Positions 10,794-19,067 of a stretch of DNA of 36,851 nucleotides are shown here, piece by piece. The notes under the pieces were generated by a model. The model saw nothing but the letters and a program-made list of their open reading frames with translations. It was not told the origin of the DNA and searched no databases. Every line of letters starts with the position of its first letter. Position 1 is the first letter of the stretch. Position numbers and translations under genes: made by a program. The stretch lies in contig JAGVER010000015.1 of NCBI GenBank assembly GCA_020058085.1, positions 1 to 36,851 on the forward strand. Direction: 5' to 3'. The DNA comes from Candidatus Omnitrophota bacterium. GTDB taxonomy: Bacteria > Omnitrophota > Gorgyraeia > Gygaellales > Profunditerraquicolaceae.

Positions 10794-12185
10794 TTATGAA
10801 ACACCCCGTAAGATTATTTCTTCACCCAACTTTAATAATTTATTTGCCTGATTCAAGCTTTTTGCCTCGGCATAAGTACGCATAATCGGTTCAGTTCCTG
10901 AACCACGGAACATAAGCCAGCTTTCATCATCACAAATAAGCTTAATCCCATCATAATCTTTAACCTCAATCACTTTTTTACCCAATAGCTCTTTAGGTAG
11001 CGTTTCTTTCTTTGGCTCAACGCGGCGCGCAAGATGTAAATCCTGGCGCACGTAGTAATATTTACCGAACTTTTTCTCAGTTTCATTTAGAATCTTTAGA
11101 ATATTTTTGTTCCGGTAAACCATCATTTCGATCAAAAGCAATCCTGCCATTGTTCCGTCGCGTTCAGGTATATAGCCCTTAACTCCCATACCGCCTGCTT
11201 CTTCTCCTCCAGTAACGATATCCTCTGTCTCCATAAGATTAGAGATATATTTAAAACCTACCGGGGTTTCGTAAAGCTTAATCTTCAGGAATCTGGCGAT
11301 ATTATCCATCATCGTCGTGCCGCAGATTGTTTTTACTAAGCCCCCGGACCAGCCACGATCCTGATTTAAATGTAATGCTAAAAGCCCGAGTATTTTTTGC
11401 GGATGTATAAAAACTCCTCCGGGAGCAACCGCAGCAATCCTGTCCGCATCACCATCTAAGGCGATACCCAAATCAAATTTCTCTTTCCTTACACGCTCCT
11501 TTAGAACCTTTAAGTTCTCCTCTACTGGTTCAGGCCTTCCGCCATCAAAAGAAGGATTAATAGTATTATGGATAAACTCCAGTTTTATATTTGTGCCCTT
11601 TAAAACCTGCGCGATAAAGCTATCCCCCGAACCATACATAGAATCAACCAAGACTTTAAATCTCTTAGGCTTAATTTTTTTTAAATCAATATAATTACGG
11701 ATAAACTTAACATAATCTTTGATCAAATCTTTCTTCTCGGCTTCTAAAGATGAGGAATTCTTCTCTGCCACAGGATTCTTCCCTAAAAGAGCCTCAACTG
11801 CTTTAGTTATTTCAACTCCGGCCGCTCCACCCGAGGGCATCTTAATCTTAAAACCATTATACTCTGCTGGATTATGTGAAGCAGTAATCATAATCCCTAA
11901 ATCACACTTGTTATTTTTTACGGCAAGGCTTAATGCCGGAGTAGGCAGATAACGGTCTGATAAAATTACCTTATTGCCGTTATTTCCCAGAACTATAGCC
12001 GCAGCTTGCGCAAATTTTCCTGACATAAAACGCGTATCGTAGCCGATAGCCACTTTTTTTCCACTACCTAAATAATCAGCAACTGCTTGAGTAAGAATCC
12101 TAACATTCTCATAAGTATAAGAATCCGCTATGATTGCTCGCCATCCGTCTGTACCGAATTTAATCTCTGAAAATGATTCACCCAT
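10794..12185 (-). CDS. phosphoglucomutase/phosphomannomutase family protein
   Basis: FGTDGWR, TASHNPAEYNGFK (active Ser), DGDADR (metal loop), FRGSGTEPIMR. Confidence 0.95.
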   Translation of the reverse strand: MGESFSEIKFGTDGWRAIIADSYTYENVRILTQAVADYLGSGKKVAIGYDTRFMSGKFAQAAAIVLGNNGNKVILSDRYLPTPALSLAVKNNKCDLGIMITASHNPAEYNGFKIKMPSGGAAGVEITKAVEALLGKNPVAEKNSSSLEAEKKDLIKDYVKFIRNYIDLKKIKPKRFKVLVDSMYGSGDSFIAQVLKGTNIKLEFIHNTINPSFDGGRPEPVEENLKVLKERVRKEKFDLGIALDGDADRIAAVAPGGVFIHPQKILGLLALHLNQDRGWSGGLVKTICGTTMMDNIARFLKIKLYETPVGFKYISNLMETEDIVTGGEEAGGMGVKGYIPERDGTMAGLLLIEMMVYRNKNILKILNETEKKFGKYYYVRQDLHLARRVEPKKETLPKELLGKKVIEVKDYDGIKLICDDESWLMFRGSGTEPIMRTYAEAKSLNQANKLLKLGEEIILRGVS

Positions 12186-12197
12186 TTATCTTTGCTC

Positions 12198-12848
12198 CTA
12201 TCTTAAGCTCTCTATTGCCTGTTTTGTATTTTTTGCCCCGAAAATATACGAACCGGCTGCTAAAATATTCGCCCCGGCCTCTCTTGCTAATTTTCCCGTA
12301 GCAGCATTAATCCCGCCGTCTACGGCAATATCCTTTTCAAAAATAGCTCGCAGCTGCTTTATCTTAGTCAGAGCAGATTTAATAAAGGCCTGCCCGCCAA
12401 AACCCGGGTTAACCGACATAACCAAAACAAAATCTACAAATTTTAAAGCCGGCTTGATCTTGCTAATCGGAGTTGCCGGATTTAAGGATACCCCAAATTT
12501 AATCCCCTTAGACTTTAAATTCCTATGCATCGCCTCAATTTCTTTAATTGAGGCAGTTTCAATATGCACGGTGATCATATCGCTGCCAGCTTGAACAAAG
12601 GCATTGATATATTGCTCCGGATCTTCAATCATAAGGTGCACATCCAAAGGAAGTGAGGTAGCTTTTCGCATATATTTTACCACTACTGGGCCGATAGTGA
12701 TATTAGGGACAAAATGTCCGTCCATAATATCCACGTGTAGCATATCCGCGCCCGCCCTCTCAACCCTTTTTATATCTTTAGCCAGAGAGCTAAAATCCGC
12801 GGATAATAACGACGGCGCGATCTTTACCTTAGGGGACATAAAAATCAT
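12198..12848 (-). CDS. rpe: ribulose-phosphate 3-epimerase
   Basis: APSLLSADFSSL, LHVDIMDGHFVPNITIGP, DVHLMIEDPEQYI, MSVNPGFGGQAFI, VDGGIN. Confidence 0.97.
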   Translation of the reverse strand: MIFMSPKVKIAPSLLSADFSSLAKDIKRVERAGADMLHVDIMDGHFVPNITIGPVVVKYMRKATSLPLDVHLMIEDPEQYINAFVQAGSDMITVHIETASIKEIEAMHRNLKSKGIKFGVSLNPATPISKIKPALKFVDFVLVMSVNPGFGGQAFIKSALTKIKQLRAIFEKDIAVDGGINAATGKLAREAGANILAAGSYIFGAKNTKQAIESLR

Positions 12849-13417
12849 CCTGTTTTATAAAGCTTGTTCTTGTTGATATAGTTATACACCGTTTCAGGTA
12901 CTAAATACCTGAAAGACTTATTTTCTTTGACACACTGACGCACTGAAAAACCTGAAATATCTACTGCTCTTATGCTCAATGTTTTAATATAAGCGGGGAT
13001 ATTCTCTAAAGGATATCCCGGGCGAGTAGCAGCGATAAATTTCACCATACTCATAATCTTATCCAAATCCTTCCACTCATCCAAATAAGTAAGCAGATCC
13101 GACCCGATAATAAAATACAACTCGTCCCGGGTATATTCTTCTTTCAACGCTCTTATCGTATCTATAGTATATGAGCGGCCTTCCCTTTTAATTTCTATAT
13201 CCGAGGCTACAAAATGTTTATTGCCTTTTATAGCGAGCTTAAGCATCTTAAGACGCGCCTGTGGATTAGCAATGTCAATATTATCTTTATGCGGTGGCAA
13301 GTTTGCCGGAATAAAAATAATCTTATCCAACCCCAACTTCTCCCGCGCTTCTTCTGCCAAGATCAGATGGCCGACATGAACCGGATTGAATGTCCCGCCT
13401 AGTATTCCTATTTTCAT
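12845..13417 (-). CDS. nadD: nicotinate-nucleotide adenylyltransferase
   Basis: GILGGTFNPVHVGHL, PHK, YTIDTIRAL, FIIGSDLL. Confidence 0.96.
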   Translation of the reverse strand: MKIGILGGTFNPVHVGHLILAEEAREKLGLDKIIFIPANLPPHKDNIDIANPQARLKMLKLAIKGNKHFVASDIEIKREGRSYTIDTIRALKEEYTRDELYFIIGSDLLTYLDEWKDLDKIMSMVKFIAATRPGYPLENIPAYIKTLSIRAVDISGFSVRQCVKENKSFRYLVPETVYNYINKNKLYKTG

Positions 13418-13436
13418 ATATTTTTAGGAAAAGTTC

Positions 13437-14690
13437 TTATTCCCTTATTTGTCCATTGCCAAAGATCGTATATTTATAAGTGGTTAACTCTTCCAAGGCC
13501 ACCGGCCCTCGCGCATGAAGCTTATCGGTGGAGATGCCTATTTCAGCGCCCATACCAAATTGATTTCCATCGGTAAAACGCGTTGAAGCATTTACATATA
13601 CACAGGCAGAATCAACTTTTTTTAGAAATTCTTTAGCATTCTTCTGATCATCAGTAACAATGCTGTCCGAATGATGCGAGCCGTATTTATTTATATGCGC
13701 GATTGCCTCATTAATTGTCTCTACTACTTTGACCGAAAGAATCAGATCTAAATACTCGGTATGATAATCTTTACCTGTTGCAAGCTTTATGCCACCTTTA
13801 GCGATCTTCTTAGTCATCGGGCAGCCGCGTAGCTCCACACCTGCTTCCCTAAATTTTTTTATCATCAACGGTAAGAATCTTACTGCGACATCACGATGGA
13901 CAAGCATACTCTCCATAGCATTACAGACTCCCGGCCGCTGAACCTTGGCGTTAAAACAAATTCTCTCTGCCATATTCAAATCCGCATAATCATCCACATA
14001 AACATGACAAATTCCTTTATAATGCTTAATTACCGGTATGCGCGAAAGGCTCATCACTCTCTTAATCAAATCCTCCCCGCCCCGAGGCATAACCAGGTCA
14101 ATGTAGTTATTGAGTTTAAGCAAAACATCTACTGCCTTCCTATCTTTAGTAGTGATTAAACTTACTACACCTTGCGGTAAATCATTGCTCTTGATCACTT
14201 CTTCTATTGTCCTAAAAATAGCGAGATTTGAATTCAAGGCCTCACTACCGCCACGCAAGATTACGCTATTACCTGACTTAAAACATAAACCGATACAATC
14301 TGCTGTGACATTAGGACGCGACTCATAAATAATAGCGATAACTCCTATAGGTACCCGTACTTTGTGAATTTTTAACCCTGAAGGTGAATCCCAAGATTTA
14401 ATCTCTTTCCCTACGGGATCATCGAGTTTAGCAACGTTTAAGAGACAATCAGCCATATCTTTGATTCTTCTCTCATCAAGAAGAAGCCGATCCATTAGTC
14501 TAGCGGGTAACTTTACTTTCTTGGCTAGAACTAAATCTTTTTTATTGGCCTTTAGGATCACACCTGAATTCTCAATCAAAGCATGAGCCATCTCCTCTAG
14601 TATTTTGTTCTTTTCTAGAGAGCTAAGGCCGGCTAGAACCCCTGCAGCACTAGCTGCATTTTTAGCAATATTTATAATTCGCTCTTTCAT
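13437..14690 (-). CDS. proA: gamma-glutamyl phosphate reductase
   Basis: VRVPIGVIAIIYESRPNVTADC, MPRGGEDLIKRV, HSDSIVTDD, NASTRFTDGNQFGMGAEIGIST. Confidence 0.97.
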   Translation of the reverse strand: MKERIINIAKNAASAAGVLAGLSSLEKNKILEEMAHALIENSGVILKANKKDLVLAKKVKLPARLMDRLLLDERRIKDMADCLLNVAKLDDPVGKEIKSWDSPSGLKIHKVRVPIGVIAIIYESRPNVTADCIGLCFKSGNSVILRGGSEALNSNLAIFRTIEEVIKSNDLPQGVVSLITTKDRKAVDVLLKLNNYIDLVMPRGGEDLIKRVMSLSRIPVIKHYKGICHVYVDDYADLNMAERICFNAKVQRPGVCNAMESMLVHRDVAVRFLPLMIKKFREAGVELRGCPMTKKIAKGGIKLATGKDYHTEYLDLILSVKVVETINEAIAHINKYGSHHSDSIVTDDQKNAKEFLKKVDSACVYVNASTRFTDGNQFGMGAEIGISTDKLHARGPVALEELTTYKYTIFGNGQIRE

Positions 14691-15802
14691 AATATTACGA
14701 TATTGTCGCGATGGACAATTTCTTTAGCGAAACGGCTCCCTTTTGTTTTATCCAGCTCTTTGGCCGAAAGAGCAGACTTACCGCGAGCAAACTCAATATT
14801 TTTATTATCACAAATACAAACAATGTCTCCTGCGGAAAAATTTCCTACACAAGATACTATTCCCACCGCAAGCAAGCTCTTTTTATCTACTAAGGCTTTC
14901 TTTGCTCCTTCATCAACAGAGATACTCCCCTTAGGCCTCGTGCTAAAGGCCATCCAGCGTTTTTTAGCATCTAACAAATCTCCTTTAGCTAAAAAGATTG
15001 TCCCGCTGCCTAGAGGATTATTTATTACAGAATTAATAATATCTTTTTTTCTTCCGTTAGCGATAACACAAGGGATCCCTGAATCAGCACTAATACGCGC
15101 TGCCTCAATCTTAGTAACCATTCCTCCTACGCAAGCCTTCTTGCTCGTCGGACAGGCTAAAGATTTTATTGCAGGCGTAATCTTATCTATCACTTTTATA
15201 ACTTTTTTCTCACGATCCATCAGGCCATCGACATCAGAGAGCATAATCAAAATATCGGCCCCGACTAATATAGAGACTAAAGCTGAAAGACGGTCATTAT
15301 CCCCGAATTTAATCTCTTCAGTGGAAACAGTATCATTCTCATTTATAATCGGAACGCACTTTAATTTAAGCAGGGTATTTATAGTATTCCTAGCATTAAG
15401 ATAGCGCGCCCGATTAGAAAAATCATCCCAAGTTAAAAGCAACTGCGCGCAATTGAGCGACTCTTCTTTTAAGAATCTACGATATGCGCTCATTAACTCA
15501 TGCTGGCCTATGGCAGCGGCTGCCTGCAAAAAACTCAAATCCTTAGGCCTCTTCTCTAATTTTAATATCGACATGCCTAGGGCGATAGCGCCCGAAGAGA
15601 CCAGAATAACTTCCTTGCCGTCTTTAATCAATCCGGCTATTTGAGAGGTAAAGCTACTAATTAAGTTAGTGTCGAGCTTCTCCCTATCAGAATGGAATAA
15701 GCTTGAACCGATCTTAACCACTATTCTTTTATACTTTCGTGTCCGCGAAAGTATTTCATTTGAGAAGTTCTGGGAAACTTTATATTTTTTCTGCGACTGC
15801 AT
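14687..15802 (-). CDS. proB: glutamate 5-kinase with C-terminal PUA domain
   Basis: RIVVKIGSSLF, LVSSGAIALGM, INENDTVS, GGMVTKIEAA. ATG at 15802 has a Shine-Dalgarno AGAGGAG 7 nt upstream, inside the end of obgE. The ORF track starts at TTG 15805. Confidence 0.95.
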   Translation of the reverse strand: MQSQKKYKVSQNFSNEILSRTRKYKRIVVKIGSSLFHSDREKLDTNLISSFTSQIAGLIKDGKEVILVSSGAIALGMSILKLEKRPKDLSFLQAAAAIGQHELMSAYRRFLKEESLNCAQLLLTWDDFSNRARYLNARNTINTLLKLKCVPIINENDTVSTEEIKFGDNDRLSALVSILVGADILIMLSDVDGLMDREKKVIKVIDKITPAIKSLACPTSKKACVGGMVTKIEAARISADSGIPCVIANGRKKDIINSVINNPLGSGTIFLAKGDLLDAKKRWMAFSTRPKGSISVDEGAKKALVDKKSLLAVGIVSCVGNFSAGDIVCICDNKNIEFARGKSALSAKELDKTKGSRFAKEIVHRDNIVIL

Positions 15803-16748
15803 CAATTAGCTCCTCTAACCCTTGCTTTTTCAAAGCTGAAATAGGATAGGCTTCTTTCTTAATCAATTTCTTAAAACGCTTCAGGTTCTCTTTTGCTCCT
15901 TCTAAATCAATTTTATTTAAAGCAATGATCTGAATTTTCTTGGCGACATCTTTACTGTAATTTTTTAATTCCTGATTAATAGCTTTATAATCTTCAACCG
16001 GATCTCTTCCTTCAAAACCGGAAATATCCACTACATGAATCAGAATCTTGGTGCGTTCAACATGCCTTAGAAATTTATCCCCTAATCCCTTGCCCTCTGA
16101 GGAACCTTCAATAAGGCCGGGAATGTCAGCAATAACAAAATTATTCTCATCGCGTTTAACTACCCCAAGAATAGGAAATTTAGTAGTAAAAGGGTATGCG
16201 GCGATCTTTGGCTGCGCGTTAGAAACATTGGATATCAAGGTAGATTTTCCAGCATTAGGAAACCCCACCAATCCCACTTCGGCAATAAGTTTAAGGTCAA
16301 GGGTAAGTTCTTTTTCCTCACCCGGCTCTCCAGGCATAGCTTCAGCATTAGGGCTATGAATATTGCCCAAGCCGCCCTTTCCGCCGAGAGCGACAATAAC
16401 CTGCTCGCCTTCTTCCTTTAAATCACGCAAAACACAGCCACTTTTTAAATCAGTAACAATTGTGCCTACAGGAACCCTAATAACCACAGGCTCCCCATCC
16501 CTACCTCTTTTTTTATTACTTGAGGCATGTCCCCCATGGACCGCGCGAAAATGGCGATTATAATGAAAATCCATGAGCGTAAAAATATTCCTGTCCGCAA
16601 GAAGTACTATATCCGCGCCTCTACCGCCGTCTCCGCCGTCAGGCTTGGCAAAACGCATGTACTTATCGCGATAAAGGCTGGCACAGCCCCTTCCGCCATC
16701 CCCTGCCTTGACAAAAATCTTTGCCTGATCTACAAAAGCAATTCCCAA
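15780..16748 (-). CDS. obgE: GTPase ObgE/CgtA
   Basis: Glycine-rich Obg domain (VKAGDGGRGCASLYRDKYMRFAKPDGGDGGRG), GFPNAGKSTL, DIPGLIEG; apparent TTG start 1 nt after the rplU stop. Confidence 0.97.
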   Translation of the reverse strand: MGIAFVDQAKIFVKAGDGGRGCASLYRDKYMRFAKPDGGDGGRGADIVLLADRNIFTLMDFHYNRHFRAVHGGHASSNKKRGRDGEPVVIRVPVGTIVTDLKSGCVLRDLKEEGEQVIVALGGKGGLGNIHSPNAEAMPGEPGEEKELTLDLKLIAEVGLVGFPNAGKSTLISNVSNAQPKIAAYPFTTKFPILGVVKRDENNFVIADIPGLIEGSSEGKGLGDKFLRHVERTKILIHVVDISGFEGRDPVEDYKAINQELKNYSKDVAKKIQIIALNKIDLEGAKENLKRFKKLIKKEAYPISALKKQGLEELIDAVAEKI

Positions 16749-16749
16749 T

Positions 16750-17067
16750 TTAACTTCCCGACAAAATATCTTTTATCTTAATCTGGGTCAGCTTAACGCG
16801 GTGCCCTTTTGTCCAATGTGATGATTTACGACGGCGATACTTATAAGAGATGGTTTTTGCGCCCTTAACCTGGGCGATAACTTCGGCATTTATTTTGACA
16901 TCCTTTAAATAAGGCTGGCCCACTTCAACTTTCTTATCTTTAGAAAGTAAAAGTACCTTATCTATTGCGATATCCTTGCCTTCTTTGACATCCTGCTTAT
17001 CTACCTCAAGAATATCGCCCTTTTTTACATTGTACTGCTTTGCCCCAATTTCAATTATGGCATACAT
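16750..17067 (-). CDS. rplU: 50S ribosomal protein L21
   Basis: MYAIIEIGAKQYNVKKGD…KYRRRKSSHWTKGHRVKLTQIKI, L21 signature; RBS AAGGAG upstream. Confidence 0.97.
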   Translation of the reverse strand: MYAIIEIGAKQYNVKKGDILEVDKQDVKEGKDIAIDKVLLLSKDKKVEVGQPYLKDVKINAEVIAQVKGAKTISYKYRRRKSSHWTKGHRVKLTQIKIKDILSGS

Positions 17068-17310
17068 TTTTACCGCTCCTTTTAATGAGCACTTAACTTA
17101 CGAACAGGAAAGTGTGAGTAAATTAAGTACTAATTTAATGAGGCCCAAACTTACGGAACGTAAGTGAACGTAAGTTTGTTGGCCGAATTCAATGAACACT
17201 TGACTTACGAATACGCAAGTATGAGTAAGTCAATGTGTGAACTGATCCCGCACCATAGCTATCAAAAAGTTTATTGCGGGATCGATCATACAGCTGGTTA
17301 GAAATTAAGA
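17068..17310 (-). promoter_or_regulatory. structured rplU 5' leader: GC-rich hairpin plus three tandem related stem-loops
   Basis: Inverted repeats at 17244-17252/17275-17283, 17196-17208/17225-17238, 17146-17155/17169-17178 and 17089-17101/17118-17130; shared boundary motif TT(T/C)AATGA starting at 17081, 17134 and 17188. Confidence 0.75.
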
Positions 17311-17316
17311 GGAATT

Positions 17317-17345
17317 ATTATACACTACCGGCCTTATGGGGTCAA
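17317..17345 (-). promoter_or_regulatory. sigma70-type promoter for the rplU transcript (TTGACC-N17-TATAAT)
   Basis: -35 TTGACC at 17340-17345 (overlaps the rng stop codon), -10 TATAAT at 17317-17322, 17-nt spacer. Confidence 0.8.
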
Positions 17346-18784
17346 GCTATCTTTATCTCTTCAATATGAAGGGTAGGATTAGAGACAAGGTTAATTTTAA
17401 CCTTAAACTTATACTCAATTGTCTTTAAATCTTCTTTGTTCTTCAAGATTTCATCAATGATTGAAGGTGACACGGTAAGGTTGACTTCCTTTAAAACCTT
17501 CCCTTTTAAGAATCGTTTGAGCTCTTTTAAAGCATAAATTGCTATAGTCATAGGAGACTTAACTTTGCCCCTACCACCGCAATAAGGACAGAGTTGATAT
17601 GAAAGCATCTGCACCGTTTTATGAATCCGCTCGCGGGTCATCTCTACCACGCCAAATTTAGAGATACCCAGAATATCGTATTTTGCCCGGTCATTACTTA
17701 ATGCTTTTTTAAGCGTACTTAGAACTTCCCGACGGTGATTTTCCTTTTCCATATCAATAAAGTCGATCACGATTATCCCGCCTAAATCGCGTAAAATTAG
17801 CTGCCTTGCCGCTTCCTGAGCCGCTTCGCAGTTTACCTTAAAAGCAGTCTCCTCCTGACTAAATTTTTTCTTGAATCCGCCGCTGTTTACATCAATAACT
17901 ACTAAGCCTTCCGTAGGTTCAATTACCAGATATGCCTTTGACTTTAAATAAACCCTACTTTCGTATATACGGCTAATCTGTTTTTCTATATCTTTTTCCG
18001 CAAATAACTCATCTCCGCGGTAAAACTCTACCTTTTTAGCAAGATAGCTTAAAAATGTACGCATAAAATGCTGGATGCGGTAAAACTCAGGTTTAGAGTC
18101 AACTAAAAGCTTAGAAACATCCTCGGTAAATGAATCACGGATTGCCCTTAATGTAAGATCGTATTCTTCGTAAATTAGACTGGGCGCTTTTTTCTGTCCA
18201 ATGGTCCTCTCGAGCCTTTTCCATAATTTATAGAGGAATTGGGCATCGCGCATTAATTCCTGCTTAGACTTATCACAAGCAGCAGTGCGCACGATAAAAC
18301 CAACATCTTTAGGAAGTTTTAAATCGTTAAATATCTGGCGCAGCCGCTTTCTCTCAACCTCATCTTCAATCCTGCGCGATATACCCACCTGTTTATCCTG
18401 AGGCATAATTACAAGATACCGTCCAGCTAAACCAATGTGCGTAGAGAGGCGCGGGCCCTTAGTTCCAAAAGACTCCTTAACAACTTGGACTAAGACTTCT
18501 TGGCCTTTCTTAATCTCCTTAGGGGCTTGAGCCTTAGGCGTATCCACAGATTCAAAAGCAAACTCTATCTCTGATAAATAAAGAAAACCCTTCTTAACTA
18601 AACCTATATCCACAAACGCGGCTCCTAAAGAAGGCAAAACCGCATCAATTCTCCCCTTATAAATATTTCCTACGATAGTCCTATCCTGCGGACGCTCAAT
18701 ATAATATTCCTGAAGCTGACCTTCAGAGACTATCGCAACACGCTTCTCTTGAGGTTCTACATTAATTAAAATTTCCCTGGACAT
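17342..18784 (-). CDS. rng: ribonuclease G/E family endoribonuclease
   Basis: S1-like YKGRIDAVLPSLGAAFVDIG, VIDVNSGGF, GGIIVIDFIDM, EMTRERIHKTV, zinc-link CPYCGGRG. Confidence 0.95.
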   Translation of the reverse strand: MSREILINVEPQEKRVAIVSEGQLQEYYIERPQDRTIVGNIYKGRIDAVLPSLGAAFVDIGLVKKGFLYLSEIEFAFESVDTPKAQAPKEIKKGQEVLVQVVKESFGTKGPRLSTHIGLAGRYLVIMPQDKQVGISRRIEDEVERKRLRQIFNDLKLPKDVGFIVRTAACDKSKQELMRDAQFLYKLWKRLERTIGQKKAPSLIYEEYDLTLRAIRDSFTEDVSKLLVDSKPEFYRIQHFMRTFLSYLAKKVEFYRGDELFAEKDIEKQISRIYESRVYLKSKAYLVIEPTEGLVVIDVNSGGFKKKFSQEETAFKVNCEAAQEAARQLILRDLGGIIVIDFIDMEKENHRREVLSTLKKALSNDRAKYDILGISKFGVVEMTRERIHKTVQMLSYQLCPYCGGRGKVKSPMTIAIYALKELKRFLKGKVLKEVNLTVSPSIIDEILKNKEDLKTIEYKFKVKINLVSNPTLHIEEIKIA

Positions 18785-19067
18785 CTTTTATTCTAATCCC
18801 TTCTGGTAGTTGCGGCTGAAGTTTATCTCTGAATTCTTCCGGAGAGACTGGAAACCTTAAGGCAATGGCCGCTTCTTCATGCTCGCTCTCTAGTCCTAAT
18901 TTTAAAGCTCTTTTTAAGCTAAGCTTTGGATGCGGAGAAAAACCCTCGGACAATTTAAGCGGTAGATCTGCCCTGCGCATCGCGCGCATGAATAAACGCA
19001 TCAAATCTAAATGCGAAATATACTTCATCATCCCAACTTTAGTAAAAACAAAATTTATCCTATACAC
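18762..19067 (-). CDS. radical SAM-linked DUF2344/TIGR03936-type protein, short form
   Basis: YRINFVFTKVGMMKYISHLDLMRLFMRAMRRADLPLKLSEGFSPHPKLS signature; only 101 aa. Confidence 0.8.
   Translation of the reverse strand: MYRINFVFTKVGMMKYISHLDLMRLFMRAMRRADLPLKLSEGFSPHPKLSLKRALKLGLESEHEEAAIALRFPVSPEEFRDKLQPQLPEGIRIKDVQGNFN

Noticed and set aside
12534-12556. Inverted repeat gcctcaatt…aattgaggc inside rpe
   Set aside because: Encodes the normal HIETASIKEIEAMHR segment with no extra residues relative to Rpe; likely chance rather than an inserted element.
12130-12594. Plus-strand ORF of 154 aa across rpe/pgm
   Set aside because: Antisense shadow of two confident housekeeping genes.
14703-15404. 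Long plus-strand ORF (233 aa) antisense to proB
   Set aside because: Entirely opposite a well-supported proB; composition and motifs are consistent with a shadow ORF, and no RBS or family motif is seen.
17081-17240. Possible CRISPR-like array in the rplU leader
   Set aside because: Only three diverged units, each an individual hairpin without unique spacers, and directly upstream of an r-protein gene; a structured leader explains it better.
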